A DNA stretch of 64,000 nucleotides from Vibrio fluvialis (GTDB taxonomy: Bacteria; Pseudomonadota; Gammaproteobacteria; Enterobacterales; Vibrionaceae). Position numbers and translations under genes: made by a program. The notes beneath the pieces were generated by a model, which saw only the letters and a list, made by a program, of their open reading frames with translations, did no database searches and was not told the DNA's origin. Each line of letters begins with the position of its first letter. The first letter of the stretch is position 1. Positions 1 through 8,753 of the stretch are shown piece after piece. Where the stretch lies: contig NZ_UHIP01000002.1 of assembly GCF_900460245.1 (NCBI RefSeq), positions 434,001-498,000 of the forward strand, in the 5' to 3' direction.

Positions 1-55
1 ATGTTAGTAACATTGTGTTCCTAACTGTTCCCGGCACATTAAATGAGCACACGAA

Positions 56-78
56 GTTTGTCAACTTTTGTGACAAAC
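56..78. promoter_or_regulatory. Palindromic operator upstream of nrtR
   Basis: Perfect 8-bp inverted repeat, GTTTGTCA and TGACAAAC, with a 7-bp spacer. It lies about 300 bp upstream of the nrtR start. A second copy of the left arm occurs at 186-193 with a degenerate right arm, so two sites of the same design flank the likely promoter region. NrtR proteins bind palindromes in NAD-metabolism promoters, so self-binding or control of a divergent gene off the left edge is the natural inference. No known NrtR motif was compared. Confidence 0.5.
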
Positions 79-185
79 CTAACATTAGCGAAACTCCCGC
101 GCATCGACAGTGGATATTCATGCGAAACAATGAGATTACAAGCTTTTATCCGTGGTTTCAGCCAACATTCTCTGCATAAAATTTA

Positions 186-208
186 GTTTGTCACATTTTG
201 TTATTTAC
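186..208. promoter_or_regulatory. Second, degenerate copy of the same operator
   Basis: The left arm GTTTGTCA is identical to the 56-63 arm. The spacer is again 7 bp, and the right arm TTATTTAC matches TGACAAAC at 4 of 8 positions. It is supporting evidence for a two-site regulatory region in front of nrtR rather than a convincing site alone. Confidence 0.3.
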
Positions 209-375
209 ATTTGACCCAAACAGATCGCTTGCCTAGAATGAGCCCATTATTCGTCATGAAATACGCAAGCCATAACCTGAAGTCGCCCAGGAGCAATAGA
301 CCGCTCCTGCCCCTCAACGCACCTCTTGTTGATGTGTCGCTGCCGGGGAAAAGCCACTTCAAGCGGGAAGAAACT

Positions 376-1092
376 ATGATCGTCACCATTGATATGATTT
401 GCCTTCGCCTGGCACCAACGGGAATCCAGACCCTGCTGGTGAAGCGAAGTAATCCTAATCGGCCAGATTGCGGCAAGTGGGCCGTTCCGGGCGGTTTGGT
501 GTACGACGAGGACATGACGGCCAGCGGCGGCGAGCCTGCCGACGAAGATTTCGATTCCGCGCGACGCCGGATTTGTCGCCAGAAGGTGCATACCTACCCA
601 AACTTCATCAGCGATCCGCTGGTCGACGGCAATCCCAAACGAGATCCCGATGGCTGGAGCGTGAGCATCTCACACTACGCGCTGCTCAACCCTTCCAACG
701 TGCAGCAGATCGAAGATTTCGGTATCGACAACCGTCGAGCTGGCTGGTTTGATCTCGATCCGCTGCTCAACGGCGAAATGGAACTTGCCTTTGACCACGT
801 GGCGCAGATTCAGCATGCGTGGAAAAAGCTGCGCGCAGCGGTGGAATACACCTCGGTCGTGTTGTTTTCGCTGGAACAAGAGTTTCTGGTCGCAGACATC
901 ATTGAGGCCTACGCCAAGTTCGGGGTCGAAGTGAACCGCATGACCGTCAAACGTCGCCTGATTGATACAGGCGTGATTGTCAGCGCCAATAAGATCGCGG
1001 CCTCGAGCAAAGGTAAGGGCGGTAAACCCGCCACCGTCTATCGCCTGCCCAGCAATGAAGTGACCTACTTCCAGACCTGTCTGCGCGGCTGA
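376..1092 (+). CDS. nrtR: NrtR-like Nudix-related transcriptional regulator
   Basis: The 238-residue protein has an N-terminal Nudix-fold half beginning MIVTIDMICLRL and running through WAVPGGLVYDED to about residue 140, then a C-terminal winged-helix half. The Nudix catalytic box is degenerate: the expected REUXEE core is replaced by DFDSARRRICRQKV. This is what NrtR family regulators of NAD metabolism show, since they bind ADP-ribose but do not hydrolyse it. The open frame extends upstream to a TTG at 211, but family proteins start at MIV, and GGGAAG precedes ATG 376. Usual Vibrio neighbours are NAD-salvage genes, which may lie off the left edge; that is an inference. Confidence 0.8.
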   Translation: MIVTIDMICLRLAPTGIQTLLVKRSNPNRPDCGKWAVPGGLVYDEDMTASGGEPADEDFDSARRRICRQKVHTYPNFISDPLVDGNPKRDPDGWSVSISHYALLNPSNVQQIEDFGIDNRRAGWFDLDPLLNGEMELAFDHVAQIQHAWKKLRAAVEYTSVVLFSLEQEFLVADIIEAYAKFGVEVNRMTVKRRLIDTGVIVSANKIAASSKGKGGKPATVYRLPSNEVTYFQTCLRG

Positions 1093-1245
1093 TACCACCT
1101 ATTTCCCTCACGCAACCGCTTGCAGTCGTCAGGCGGCTCTGATTATTATGTCAGCAATGACGACACGCGCTTAATCAAGCCCATTCCGGACTGTGCCACG
1201 TCTCTGCTCTGCTTATCTCAACTTCACGAGCGTACAACACAAGTG

Positions 1246-2535
1246 ATGAACCCAACGATTGCTGCAACTGGTGGTTGGCTGCTGATGGCAAGCCTGCTGC
1301 TGTCTCTGAGTGCACAGCTGACCCATCAACTGAGCGGTTTCTGGGCGGGTATTCCTATTTGGATCGCCGCAGGGTTATTCCTGCCCGCCGTCAAACCCGC
1401 GCAAAAGAAACAGATATTGCTGTTGTTTGGTCTGGGGGCGGCCGGGCTGATTTATGGCGCGCTCAAGGGCAGTGACAACCACTATGTGCTGAAGGCGATC
1501 GAAGCCAACCAAAACGTGATCACCATGCTGATCGGGGTAGGTTTTCTGCGTATTTTTGCGGTAGAGAGTGTCCGTACCGGAGAGCGTCTGCCTCAAGGCA
1601 AACGCGCATTGGTCCGCACGCTGTTTGGCGCACACTTATTTGGTGCCGTGCTGAACATGTCGTCGGTGATCATCGTCGGCGATAAGTTGTCATCAAAAGA
1701 TAAACTGTCCACCACACAAGGGTTGGTGCTCTTGAGAGCGTTTGCCACCTGCGCTTTCTGGTCGCCATTCTTTGCCTCAATGGGTTTAACCCTCATCAGT
1801 GCACCGGGCGCGCAGCTTGGCACGTTAGTGATGTATGGTTTGCCGGTCAGTCTGGTGGCGCTATCGCTCAGTGCGTGGCAGATCACCCGCCGTCCGGATG
1901 CCGAGCGCATGAGTGGTTATCCTATCTCTTTTTCTTCGCTGTGGATGCCGGGATTGCTGGCTCTGGTAGTCATCTCTGGTCATGAGTTGTATCCACATAT
2001 CAGCGTGTTATCGCTGGTTACCATGACCGCGATTCTCTTTACTGCCAGTTGGTTGGTGGTGAAAAAGGGCAAACTGGGGCTGCACAGCGCGCGCAATCAC
2101 ATCACTTCCGGTGTGGCGGGGTCTGCCGGGGAAGTGGTGCTGTTTGCGGCAGCGGCCATGCTGGCCTCTGGTGTGGCATCGGCACTGGCGGCGACGCAGA
2201 TTCAACTGGCACCGGCGCATTTCGGCGCGCTGGAAGCGAGCCTGACTCTGGTGGTGTTGGCAGTACTGGCCATGAGTGGCATGCACCCGGTCACCAGCGT
2301 GGTGCTGGCGGGGAGTGTGCTCTCACCGACCGTCAGCGATCCGGATTTACTTGGCATGACACTGCTGATGGGCTGGTCTCTGGGCATTACGCTGTCGCCG
2401 TTTTCCGGCGTTCAGCTCAGTATTCAATCGCGCTACGACATCAGTGCCAAGGCGTTGCTGAGCGCCAACTGGCGCTATATTCTGGTGATGTATCTGGTAT
2501 GCAGCAGCGTGTTGTGGTTCTACACGCACAGATAA
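1246..2535 (+). CDS. Polytopic inner-membrane protein, transporter-like
   Basis: The 429-residue protein is almost wholly hydrophobic, with about 11 to 12 predicted membrane spans such as those around WLLMASLLLSLSAQL and VVLAVLAMSGMHPV. Its spacing of helices and paired re-entrant-looking Ala/Gly-rich stretches recall the ion-transporter superfamily, but I do not recognise the family or substrate. The frame is open to a TTG at 1120, but those 42 residues are hydrophilic and unlike a membrane N-terminus, so the GTG/ATG pair at 1243/1246 is preferred. No strong Shine-Dalgarno is visible. It lies 153 bp after nrtR on the same strand and could share its transcript. Confidence 0.6.
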   Translation: MNPTIAATGGWLLMASLLLSLSAQLTHQLSGFWAGIPIWIAAGLFLPAVKPAQKKQILLLFGLGAAGLIYGALKGSDNHYVLKAIEANQNVITMLIGVGFLRIFAVESVRTGERLPQGKRALVRTLFGAHLFGAVLNMSSVIIVGDKLSSKDKLSTTQGLVLLRAFATCAFWSPFFASMGLTLISAPGAQLGTLVMYGLPVSLVALSLSAWQITRRPDAERMSGYPISFSSLWMPGLLALVVISGHELYPHISVLSLVTMTAILFTASWLVVKKGKLGLHSARNHITSGVAGSAGEVVLFAAAAMLASGVASALAATQIQLAPAHFGALEASLTLVVLAVLAMSGMHPVTSVVLAGSVLSPTVSDPDLLGMTLLMGWSLGITLSPFSGVQLSIQSRYDISAKALLSANWRYILVMYLVCSSVLWFYTHR

Positions 2536-2538
2536 CAA

Positions 2539-2562
2539 AATCCCCGCCATTTGGCGGGGATT
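2539..2562. terminator. Bidirectional terminator between transporter and hlyA
   Basis: Perfect 10-bp stem, AATCCCCGCC with GGCGGGGATT, and a 4-base loop. It sits between two convergent genes. On the minus strand it is followed by TTTTGTT, so it terminates hlyA best. Confidence 0.85.
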
Positions 2563-2595
2563 GTTCATTCAGAATTGACTGAGTTCAGCTCTCAC

Positions 2596-4818
2596 TTAAT
2601 TCAGCTCCAGTTGCAACCCTTTGACCAACCAGTTGTCGGCCCAGATTTTAACCGCCGTGACCGACTCACCCGCCGGTAAATCAAAACGATCATCATGCAG
2701 ATTGGTGCCATACTGTTTTGACCCGACGGTATGCACGCTGCCATCAAGGTACGTAAACGTCAGTGCCAGCAGTTGCTGTCCGCCGTAGTTAAAATCGCCC
2801 GAAGTAGCGACCACCGATTGCACCTGACGCAGGTCAATCTGGCTCAGCGATCCGCCGCTGCCACCGACCATCAGCCCTTCTGCGGTGCCGAGTGCATCGA
2901 TCGCCGCCCCCGAGCGCACAAACAGGGTTCCCTCAGCACTCAACGGTTGTGAGTTGAGCTGACCCACCGCCAGCCCCAATACCGGCGAAGTTTGTTGCTG
3001 GTTAAACACATCGGTGTACGCGGTGATGGTGCGCAGGCTGACGCTTTCACTGGCGGAGGCATACAAGCCCAGTGCGCCCGTTGCCGTATCGTGCCCCAGC
3101 GTTTCGCCACTGTAGACGTTAGTCAGCTCATCACTGTCCTCTTTCCACTCCCAGCGTTGACTCAGGCTCTGATTACACGCTTGCAGCGCATCCAACGCAT
3201 TGCCGTCCAGACAGCGCTTGGTGTCGAGCGCACTCACATAACGACCCAGTTGGTCGTAGATGAACGACTGACTCGCGGTTTGGTTGTCACACGTGCTGGC
3301 CGTCAACGTGCCGTCAGCTTGCACCGTAACACAGCGATCATTAAAGCTGGCCAATTGCAGATTCACCGGGCGACCACCGGTAAATACCGGATGATCCCAA
3401 TCCACGGTAAAACTGGCGGATTTGGTCACGCGGCGACGCGGCGTGTCTTCAAAACCGTGATACGACTGATGCGCGCCGACGACATAGTAGTGTTTGTACG
3501 CACCGTTGTAGAGCGGGCGAATATTGACCGAAGAATCAATCACAAACTCGGTCGAACCGCTCTCGCTTGGTGACGCTTTGTAAATCACGTCCATTTTCGG
3601 CACGAAGCTGGCGTAGCCGATCGGATTGATGCGGTTCACATCCACCGGATAGGTATTGACCCACAGCGCATCGGTGGAGCGGTTAAGCAGCGACTCCGCG
3701 GTGGCATACTGCTGACGCGCCCAGCTAAAGCTGATGTTCTGCGCGTTTTTAGTGGAGCGTTCAATACGGTAATCCTGAGTATTAAACGTCAGCCAACGGC
3801 TCTGCGAGTAACTCGCGCGCGCTTCCAGCTTGCCTTTCGGCCCTTTGCTGTCGGCTTCCACGCCACCTGACACGCCCAGCTCAAACCCGGACACTTCTTT
3901 GCGCTCAAAATTGGCGTTGACGTTGCTGGCCGGAAACGTTTTGAGGACCTGCGCTTTGTTGTTGGAGGCATTGAAGGCGAAGCGATAATCCTGCGCAATC
4001 GCATCGGTCGACCATTCGCGGAAATAGGCATCCAACGTCACGTAATCGGCACCGAACTGGCGGTAACTCAGCTGATCGTTGAGATGAATACCCGCCCCAG
4101 TGCTGTCATCATCCAAACTGATGCGGACAATTTTCGCATCCGGTGTCGCCGAGCCAACAATGCCATATTGCAGCGAACGTTCTAGATTGACGCGATAAAT
4201 CAGGGAGATGTTGGCGTCGTGACAGAATGAGCGGCGCCCTTTGTCACTCTTCCATAACCAGGAATTATCAAAGGTACACTCTTCGTCGCTGATCGCGCGG
4301 TTGACGTTAATGTAGAACGCCACATGCGGCAGTGTATTGGCTTCACCACCACTGACGCGCTGAGTGTCCGACAGCGATCGGCGCACTCGCTTGGCGGCCG
4401 GCGCTTCCAGCAAAGCGGGATTCACGTCATCCGCCGCATCAAACGGCGTAAACAGCAGTTCCCCTTTATGTTCGGTCACTAAGACGAACAGGCTCGAAAA
4501 GCTCATGCCATATTGCTGACGAAACTGAGCCTGCATCACTGCGCGCTCTTCGCTATTTTCGATCTGACTGAAATCTATCAAAATACGTTGTTTCTCTTGC
4601 ACAACGAATTGACGTAATTGCGCCAGAGTTGGCATATCGGTATCGTTTGCCTGCCAATATTGCGCGTTATAATAATTGACCTGACTCGAATCAGAAACCT
4701 GACTTAAAATAGATACCGCTGCGCCTACAGGGTCGTGAATATCGGCAAATACATTGCCACTCGCAGAGAGTGAACATAACGCCAACGTTGTTGCTGCATA
4801 AGAATTTAGTTTTAGCAT
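2596..4818 (-). CDS. hlyA: Pore-forming cytolysin (hemolysin), HlyA/VCC family
   Basis: At 740 residues it is essentially the length of V. cholerae cytolysin (741). A signal peptide (MLKLNSYAAT to about residue 25) directs export. A chaperone-like pro-region follows to about residue 150, with a basic, protease-prone segment AAKRVRRSLSDT. The leukocidin-like cytolysin domain contains the glycine/serine-rich membrane stem (GVSGGVEADSKGPKG). The C-terminus carries a beta-trefoil lectin segment (CVTVQADGTLTASTC) and a beta-prism-like segment (FVRSGAAIDALG to the end). The product is a secreted protoxin that is proteolytically activated and forms heptameric beta-barrel pores in host membranes. ATG 4818 has AAGGA six bases upstream. 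V. fluvialis homologues are called VFH. Confidence 0.95.
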   Translation of the reverse strand: MLKLNSYAATTLALCSLSASGNVFADIHDPVGAAVSILSQVSDSSQVNYYNAQYWQANDTDMPTLAQLRQFVVQEKQRILIDFSQIENSEERAVMQAQFRQQYGMSFSSLFVLVTEHKGELLFTPFDAADDVNPALLEAPAAKRVRRSLSDTQRVSGGEANTLPHVAFYINVNRAISDEECTFDNSWLWKSDKGRRSFCHDANISLIYRVNLERSLQYGIVGSATPDAKIVRISLDDDSTGAGIHLNDQLSYRQFGADYVTLDAYFREWSTDAIAQDYRFAFNASNNKAQVLKTFPASNVNANFERKEVSGFELGVSGGVEADSKGPKGKLEARASYSQSRWLTFNTQDYRIERSTKNAQNISFSWARQQYATAESLLNRSTDALWVNTYPVDVNRINPIGYASFVPKMDVIYKASPSESGSTEFVIDSSVNIRPLYNGAYKHYYVVGAHQSYHGFEDTPRRRVTKSASFTVDWDHPVFTGGRPVNLQLASFNDRCVTVQADGTLTASTCDNQTASQSFIYDQLGRYVSALDTKRCLDGNALDALQACNQSLSQRWEWKEDSDELTNVYSGETLGHDTATGALGLYASASESVSLRTITAYTDVFNQQQTSPVLGLAVGQLNSQPLSAEGTLFVRSGAAIDALGTAEGLMVGGSGGSLSQIDLRQVQSVVATSGDFNYGGQQLLALTFTYLDGSVHTVGSKQYGTNLHDDRFDLPAGESVTAVKIWADNWLVKGLQLELN

Positions 4819-5141
4819 AGGTGTCCTTTATTATTTTCATTCTACTTAACGAAATAACGTCAGGTGGAATGGTTTATTATTTACAGGCTTTCCCCTTGTC
4901 GACAGACAATAGGAAACCGCTCCAAGCCACTCAGAACAGAGGGCTAGATTTTATTATTTAATTGGTTAGTAAACTTACTCGTCGAGTGAGTACACGTTAG
5001 CGCCACAACCGCAGAAAGGCTGTTCAGGTCTACAAAGATGGGGTAAATCTGGTGACGCTAAGGTGATCAATATAAGGAAGTGCACGACAAATAAAGCTTA
5101 TTAACAAAAAGCATCGCACAAGATCACGCTTTGTAGGCGAT

Positions 5142-5159
5142 TTAAACAGATTTGTTTAA
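5142..5159. repeat. Inverted repeat upstream of hlyA
   Basis: Perfect 7-bp arms, TTAAACA and TGTTTAA, with a 4-bp spacer, about 325 bp upstream of the hlyA start. It is a possible regulator site. No matching known motif is recognised. Confidence 0.35.
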
Positions 5160-5354
5160 CATGCTAACAATGAAAATAAATATTTAATCAAAATTTAATT
5201 TAGTTATTATTGTTTTATCATTTTCTTATTTTTATTCGACTAATTTAGAAACAATTAAATTACTCAGCTTACTTTCATTATTGTTAATATTTCCTCATCC
5301 ATATCTTTCCCATAAAAAATAAACGTTGAGTTTCTATCCGAATAAATGAATTCC

Positions 5355-5370
5355 GGTGACTGAATTCACA
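5355..5370. promoter_or_regulatory. CRP-like site upstream of tlh
   Basis: GGTGA, six bases, then TCACA; on the minus strand this reads TGTGA-N6-TCACC, matching the CRP core at nine of ten positions. Its centre is about 190 bp upstream of the tlh start codon. Confidence 0.45.
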
Positions 5371-5554
5371 TTCAGACATGATCTTACTTCCAAGCTCAAC
5401 GGTTTATGCTTTCAATTGCATTGGCGGTATGAATATATTCCGCACTGAACACCTCCGACCAGAAAGTCAGTGGCTAACTTCCCTTTTTCGTTGCGCGGAC
5501 GAGTGCGTCCAAAACGGAGTCGGGAAAACAACGTAGACAATAAGAAGAGACACT

Positions 5555-6811
5555 ATGACATTAAAACTCTCCCTGCTGATCGCGAGCCTGAGCGCCGTGT
5601 CTCCAGCAGTCTTGGCAAACGACGTCAATCCAGCGCCACTCATCGCGCCGTCCGAAGCGGATTCCGCGCAGACGCTGGGCAGTCAGACGTACACCTATGT
5701 TCGCTGCTGGTATCGTCCGGCTGCGACGCATAATGATCCTTACACCACCTGGGAGTGGGCGAAGAACGCGGACGGCAGTGATTTCACCATTGATGGCTAT
5801 TGGTGGTCATCGGTGAGTTACAAAAACATGTTCTATACCGATACTCAGCCCGATACCATCATGCAGCGCTGTGCAGAGACGTTGGGGTTAACCCACGATA
5901 CTGCCGATATCACCTATGCCGCGGCCGATACCCGTTTTTCCTACAACCACACCATCTGGAGCAACGATGTCGCCAACGCGCCGAGCAAAATCAACAAGGT
6001 GATCGCCTTTGGTGACAGCCTGTCAGACACGGGCAACATTTTTAACGCCTCGCAATGGCGCTTCCCGAACCCGAACTCCTGGTTTGTCGGCCACTTTTCC
6101 AACGGATTTGTCTGGACCGAGTATCTGGCGCAAGGTTTGGGGCTACCCCTCTACAACTGGGCCGTGGGCGGCGCGGCGGGGCGCAATCAATACTGGGCGC
6201 TGACTGGCGTGAATGAACAGGTCAGTTCGTACCTGACCTACATGGAGATGGCGCCGAATTACCGTGCGGAGAACACGCTGTTTACACTCGAATTCGGTCT
6301 GAATGATTTTATGAACTACGACCGTTCGCTGGCAGACGTCAAAGCAGATTACAGCTCAGCGCTGATTCGTCTGGTGGAAGCCGGGGCGAAAAATCTGGTG
6401 CTGTTGACGCTGCCGGATGCCACGCGCGCGCCGCAGTTCCAATATTCAACGCAGGAACACATCGACGAGGTGCGCGCCAAAGTGATTGGCATGAACGCGT
6501 TCATTCGTGAGCAGGCACGTTACTTCCAGATGCAGGGCATCAACATTTCGCTGTTTGACGCCTACACGCTGTTTGATCAGATGATCGCCGACCCAGCCGC
6601 GCACGGCTTTGATAATGCCAGCGCGCCATGTCTTGATATTCAGCGCAGCTCTGCGGCGGACTATCTCTACACGCATGCTCTGGCAGCCGAGTGTGCCTCA
6701 TCCGGTTCAGACCGCTTTGTGTTCTGGGATGTGACTCACCCAACCACGGCAACGCATCGCTACATCGCCGACCACATTCTGGCTACCGGTGTTGCGCAGT
6801 TCCCGCGTTAA
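5555..6811 (+). CDS. tlh: Thermolabile hemolysin / lecithin-dependent phospholipase (GDSL)
   Basis: The 418-residue length equals that of V. parahaemolyticus TLH. A signal peptide ends near LANDV (residue 22). An N-terminal accessory domain of about 130 residues precedes a GDSL/SGNH hydrolase domain. The nucleophile Ser155 lies in VIAFGDSLSDTG, block III is LEFGLNDF, and the catalytic Asp392/His395 pair is in DVTHP. It is a secreted phospholipase A2/lysophospholipase that hydrolyses lecithin. ATG 5555 has AAGAAGAGA upstream. It is divergent from hlyA, so two membrane-damaging exotoxins share one regulatory region. It may also be annotated as lecithinase (lec). Confidence 0.95.
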   Translation: MTLKLSLLIASLSAVSPAVLANDVNPAPLIAPSEADSAQTLGSQTYTYVRCWYRPAATHNDPYTTWEWAKNADGSDFTIDGYWWSSVSYKNMFYTDTQPDTIMQRCAETLGLTHDTADITYAAADTRFSYNHTIWSNDVANAPSKINKVIAFGDSLSDTGNIFNASQWRFPNPNSWFVGHFSNGFVWTEYLAQGLGLPLYNWAVGGAAGRNQYWALTGVNEQVSSYLTYMEMAPNYRAENTLFTLEFGLNDFMNYDRSLADVKADYSSALIRLVEAGAKNLVLLTLPDATRAPQFQYSTQEHIDEVRAKVIGMNAFIREQARYFQMQGINISLFDAYTLFDQMIADPAAHGFDNASAPCLDIQRSSAADYLYTHALAAECASSGSDRFVFWDVTHPTTATHRYIADHILATGVAQFPR

Positions 6812-6831
6812 TCACTGCACTGCAATTCGAC

Positions 6832-6861
6832 AGCCCCGAGCGCATCGCTCGGGGCTTTTTT
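6832..6861 (+). terminator. Rho-independent terminator of tlh
   Basis: An 11-bp perfect stem, AGCCCCGAGCG with CGCTCGGGGCT, a 3-base loop and five or more T residues. Confidence 0.95.
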
Positions 6862-6883
6862 AATCTCATCAACAAATAAGCGA

Positions 6884-7642
6884 TTACAGGAACATACCAC
6901 CGGACGCTTCGATGCGCTGACCTTGGATCCATCCGGTATCGCCGACCAGCAATGACGCCATCACGCCGCCGATGTCATCCGGCAACCCCGCGCGACCCAA
7001 CGCGGTATTGGCCGACACCAGTGCATTGATCGCTTCCACATCACGCACCGCGCCACCGCCAAAATCGGTTTCAATCGCGCCCGGCGCGAGAACGTTAACG
7101 CGAATCCCCCGGCTGCCCAGCTCTTTGGCCAGATAACGGGTATAGACTTCAATGGCTCCTTTCATCGCGGCATACACCCCTTTGCCTGGCATGGCAAAAC
7201 GGGTCAGGCCGGTGGACACATTGAGGATGCGGCCACCGTCACGCAGTAATGGAACCAGCGCCTGCGTCAAGAAAAACACACCTTTGAAATGAATATTGCA
7301 CAGGCGATCAAACAGCGCTTCGCTGGCGTCGGTCAGGCTGGCATCCATACCAATGCCGGCATTGTTGACCAGAAAATCGAAATCGTCACGCTGCCAATGT
7401 GTGGCTAAAACCTGCTTCACTTCGGCCACAAACGGCTCAAATTCGCTGATGTTGCCGGTATCAAGCTGAATCGCCACCGCTTTGCGGCCGAGCGCTTCAA
7501 TCGCTGCCACCACTTGCTGCGCCTGCTCGGCCTGACTGTGGTAGGTGAGAATAATATCCACGCCCTGTTTGGCCAGTTTCAGTGCGCCATTTTGGCCCAG
7601 CCCACGGCTGGCGCCGGTGATCAAAGCAATACGAGAATCCAT
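6884..7642 (-). CDS. Short-chain dehydrogenase/reductase (SDR)
   Basis: The 252-residue protein shows the classical SDR layout: the cofactor-binding motif TGASRGLG at residues 9-16, NNAG near residue 90, the catalytic YAAMK (YxxxK) near residue 155, and LAPGAIETDF after it. It probably uses NADP(H), and its nearest named relatives are FabG-like 3-oxoacyl reductases, but the substrate cannot be read from the sequence. AAGGAAA precedes ATG 7642. It is divergent from a LysR regulator (7761-8690), the usual arrangement of a LysR target gene, so that regulator probably controls it. Confidence 0.9.
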   Translation of the reverse strand: MDSRIALITGASRGLGQNGALKLAKQGVDIILTYHSQAEQAQQVVAAIEALGRKAVAIQLDTGNISEFEPFVAEVKQVLATHWQRDDFDFLVNNAGIGMDASLTDASEALFDRLCNIHFKGVFFLTQALVPLLRDGGRILNVSTGLTRFAMPGKGVYAAMKGAIEVYTRYLAKELGSRGIRVNVLAPGAIETDFGGGAVRDVEAINALVSANTALGRAGLPDDIGGVMASLLVGDTGWIQGQRIEASGGMFL

Positions 7643-7730
7643 TGGAGTTTCCTTTTTGGTGTTGGGTTACAGTCAACACAGCTTATTAGCCAACATAAGC
7701 AGGATAAACAGCGACAAATTGATTACACTG

Positions 7731-7745
7731 TTCATTATTTATGAA
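7731..7745. promoter_or_regulatory. Candidate LysR box between SDR and its LysR gene
   Basis: TTCAT, five bases, ATGAA is a perfect 5-bp palindrome of 15 bp in total. It is the size of a LysR recognition box and ends six bases before the LysR ribosome-binding site, which suggests autoregulation. Confidence 0.4.
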
Positions 7746-7760
7746 TAATTGGAGCCATCC

Positions 7761-8690
7761 ATGGATCGCCTGACTGCCATGCACACCTTTGTGCGCGTTG
7801 CGGAGCTTGCCAGCTTCAGCCGCGCCGCCGAAGAGTTAGGACTGCCGAAAGCCAGCGTATCGAATCACATCCAACTGCTTGAAACGCAGGCAGGCGCGCG
7901 CCTTTTGCAGCGCACTACACGCAAAGTGTCGTTAACGCCTGACGGGCGCACCTACTATGAGCGTTGCCTCGATCTGCTGGCTGAATTTGAAGAACTCGAT
8001 ACCTTATTCGTCCAAACAGAGCAGCAGCTCAGCGGGCGCATTCGGGTCGACATGCCAACGGGAATGGCAAAAGGCGTGGTCGTGCCGCATCTGGCCGAAT
8101 TTCTGCAGCAACATCCGGGCGTTCAACTGGAGCTGAGCAGCACCGATCGCCGCGTGGATGTGGTGCGGGAAGGGTTTGATTTTGTGGTTCGTGCCGGGCA
8201 GTTGAGTGATTCAGCGCTGATCGCACGTAAGGTGTGTGACATGGCGGTACGTACCTATGCCAGCCCCGGCTATCTGGCGCGCTATGGCGAGCCGCAAACG
8301 CCGGATGACTTATCGCACCATCAACTGGTGCACTACGCGCAAAATCTCGGCGGTCAGCCGGACGGTTGGGAACACTGGGATGGCGAGCGGTTGCACACCA
8401 TTGACATGGCGGGCGCGCTGACGGTCAACAATGCAGAATCTTACACCGCGGCGTGTTTGGCGGGCATCGGGCTGATTCAAACACCAGAATCGGGCGTGCG
8501 TAAGCTGGTCGCCAGCGGGCAGTTGGTTGAAGTGCTGGCAAACTACACCTGTCAGCCACTGCCTGTGTACCTGCTCTATCCGCATCGCCGACATCTGGCC
8601 AAGCGGGTCCGCGTTTTGATGGACTGGATGACTACATTGATTCAACACAAATTGCAGTCCGTTCATGATGAGCACGTTCATGAAGAGTAA
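7761..8690 (+). CDS. LysR-family transcriptional regulator
   Basis: The 309-residue protein has the LysR winged helix at residues 1-60 (MDRLTAMHTFVRVAELASFSRAAEEL, then KASVSNHI). The periplasmic-binding-like effector domain runs from about residue 90 and contains the CrgA/AaeR-type segments GRIRVDMPTGMAK and FVVRAGQLSDSALIAR. ATG 7761 is preferred over the earlier TTG (7749) because GGAG lies six bases before it. The gene is divergent from the SDR gene and has a 15-bp palindrome in the shared promoter. The inducer is unknown. Confidence 0.9.
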   Translation: MDRLTAMHTFVRVAELASFSRAAEELGLPKASVSNHIQLLETQAGARLLQRTTRKVSLTPDGRTYYERCLDLLAEFEELDTLFVQTEQQLSGRIRVDMPTGMAKGVVVPHLAEFLQQHPGVQLELSSTDRRVDVVREGFDFVVRAGQLSDSALIARKVCDMAVRTYASPGYLARYGEPQTPDDLSHHQLVHYAQNLGGQPDGWEHWDGERLHTIDMAGALTVNNAESYTAACLAGIGLIQTPESGVRKLVASGQLVEVLANYTCQPLPVYLLYPHRRHLAKRVRVLMDWMTTLIQHKLQSVHDEHVHEE

Positions 8691-8753
8691 ACGGGCTGCG
8701 CGGCGCAAACAGCGCTCTGAACCAACCCATCGCCAAGTTGACGAATTGCTGGG

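Larger units (their letters stand above)
4819..5554. promoter_or_regulatory. AT-rich divergent regulatory region of hlyA and tlh
   Basis: This 736-bp gap between divergent toxin genes has no plausible coding frame. The stretch 5150-5340 is strongly AT-rich, a pattern often bound by H-NS, and the HlyU/H-NS antagonism known at Vibrio toxin loci is therefore a reasonable inference. Two candidate sites are listed separately: a CRP-like site at 5355-5370 and an inverted repeat at 5142-5159. I saw no convincing Fur box. Confidence 0.6.

Noticed and set aside
2992..3573. 193-codon plus-strand ORF
   Set aside because: Antisense to hlyA, which has complete family features.
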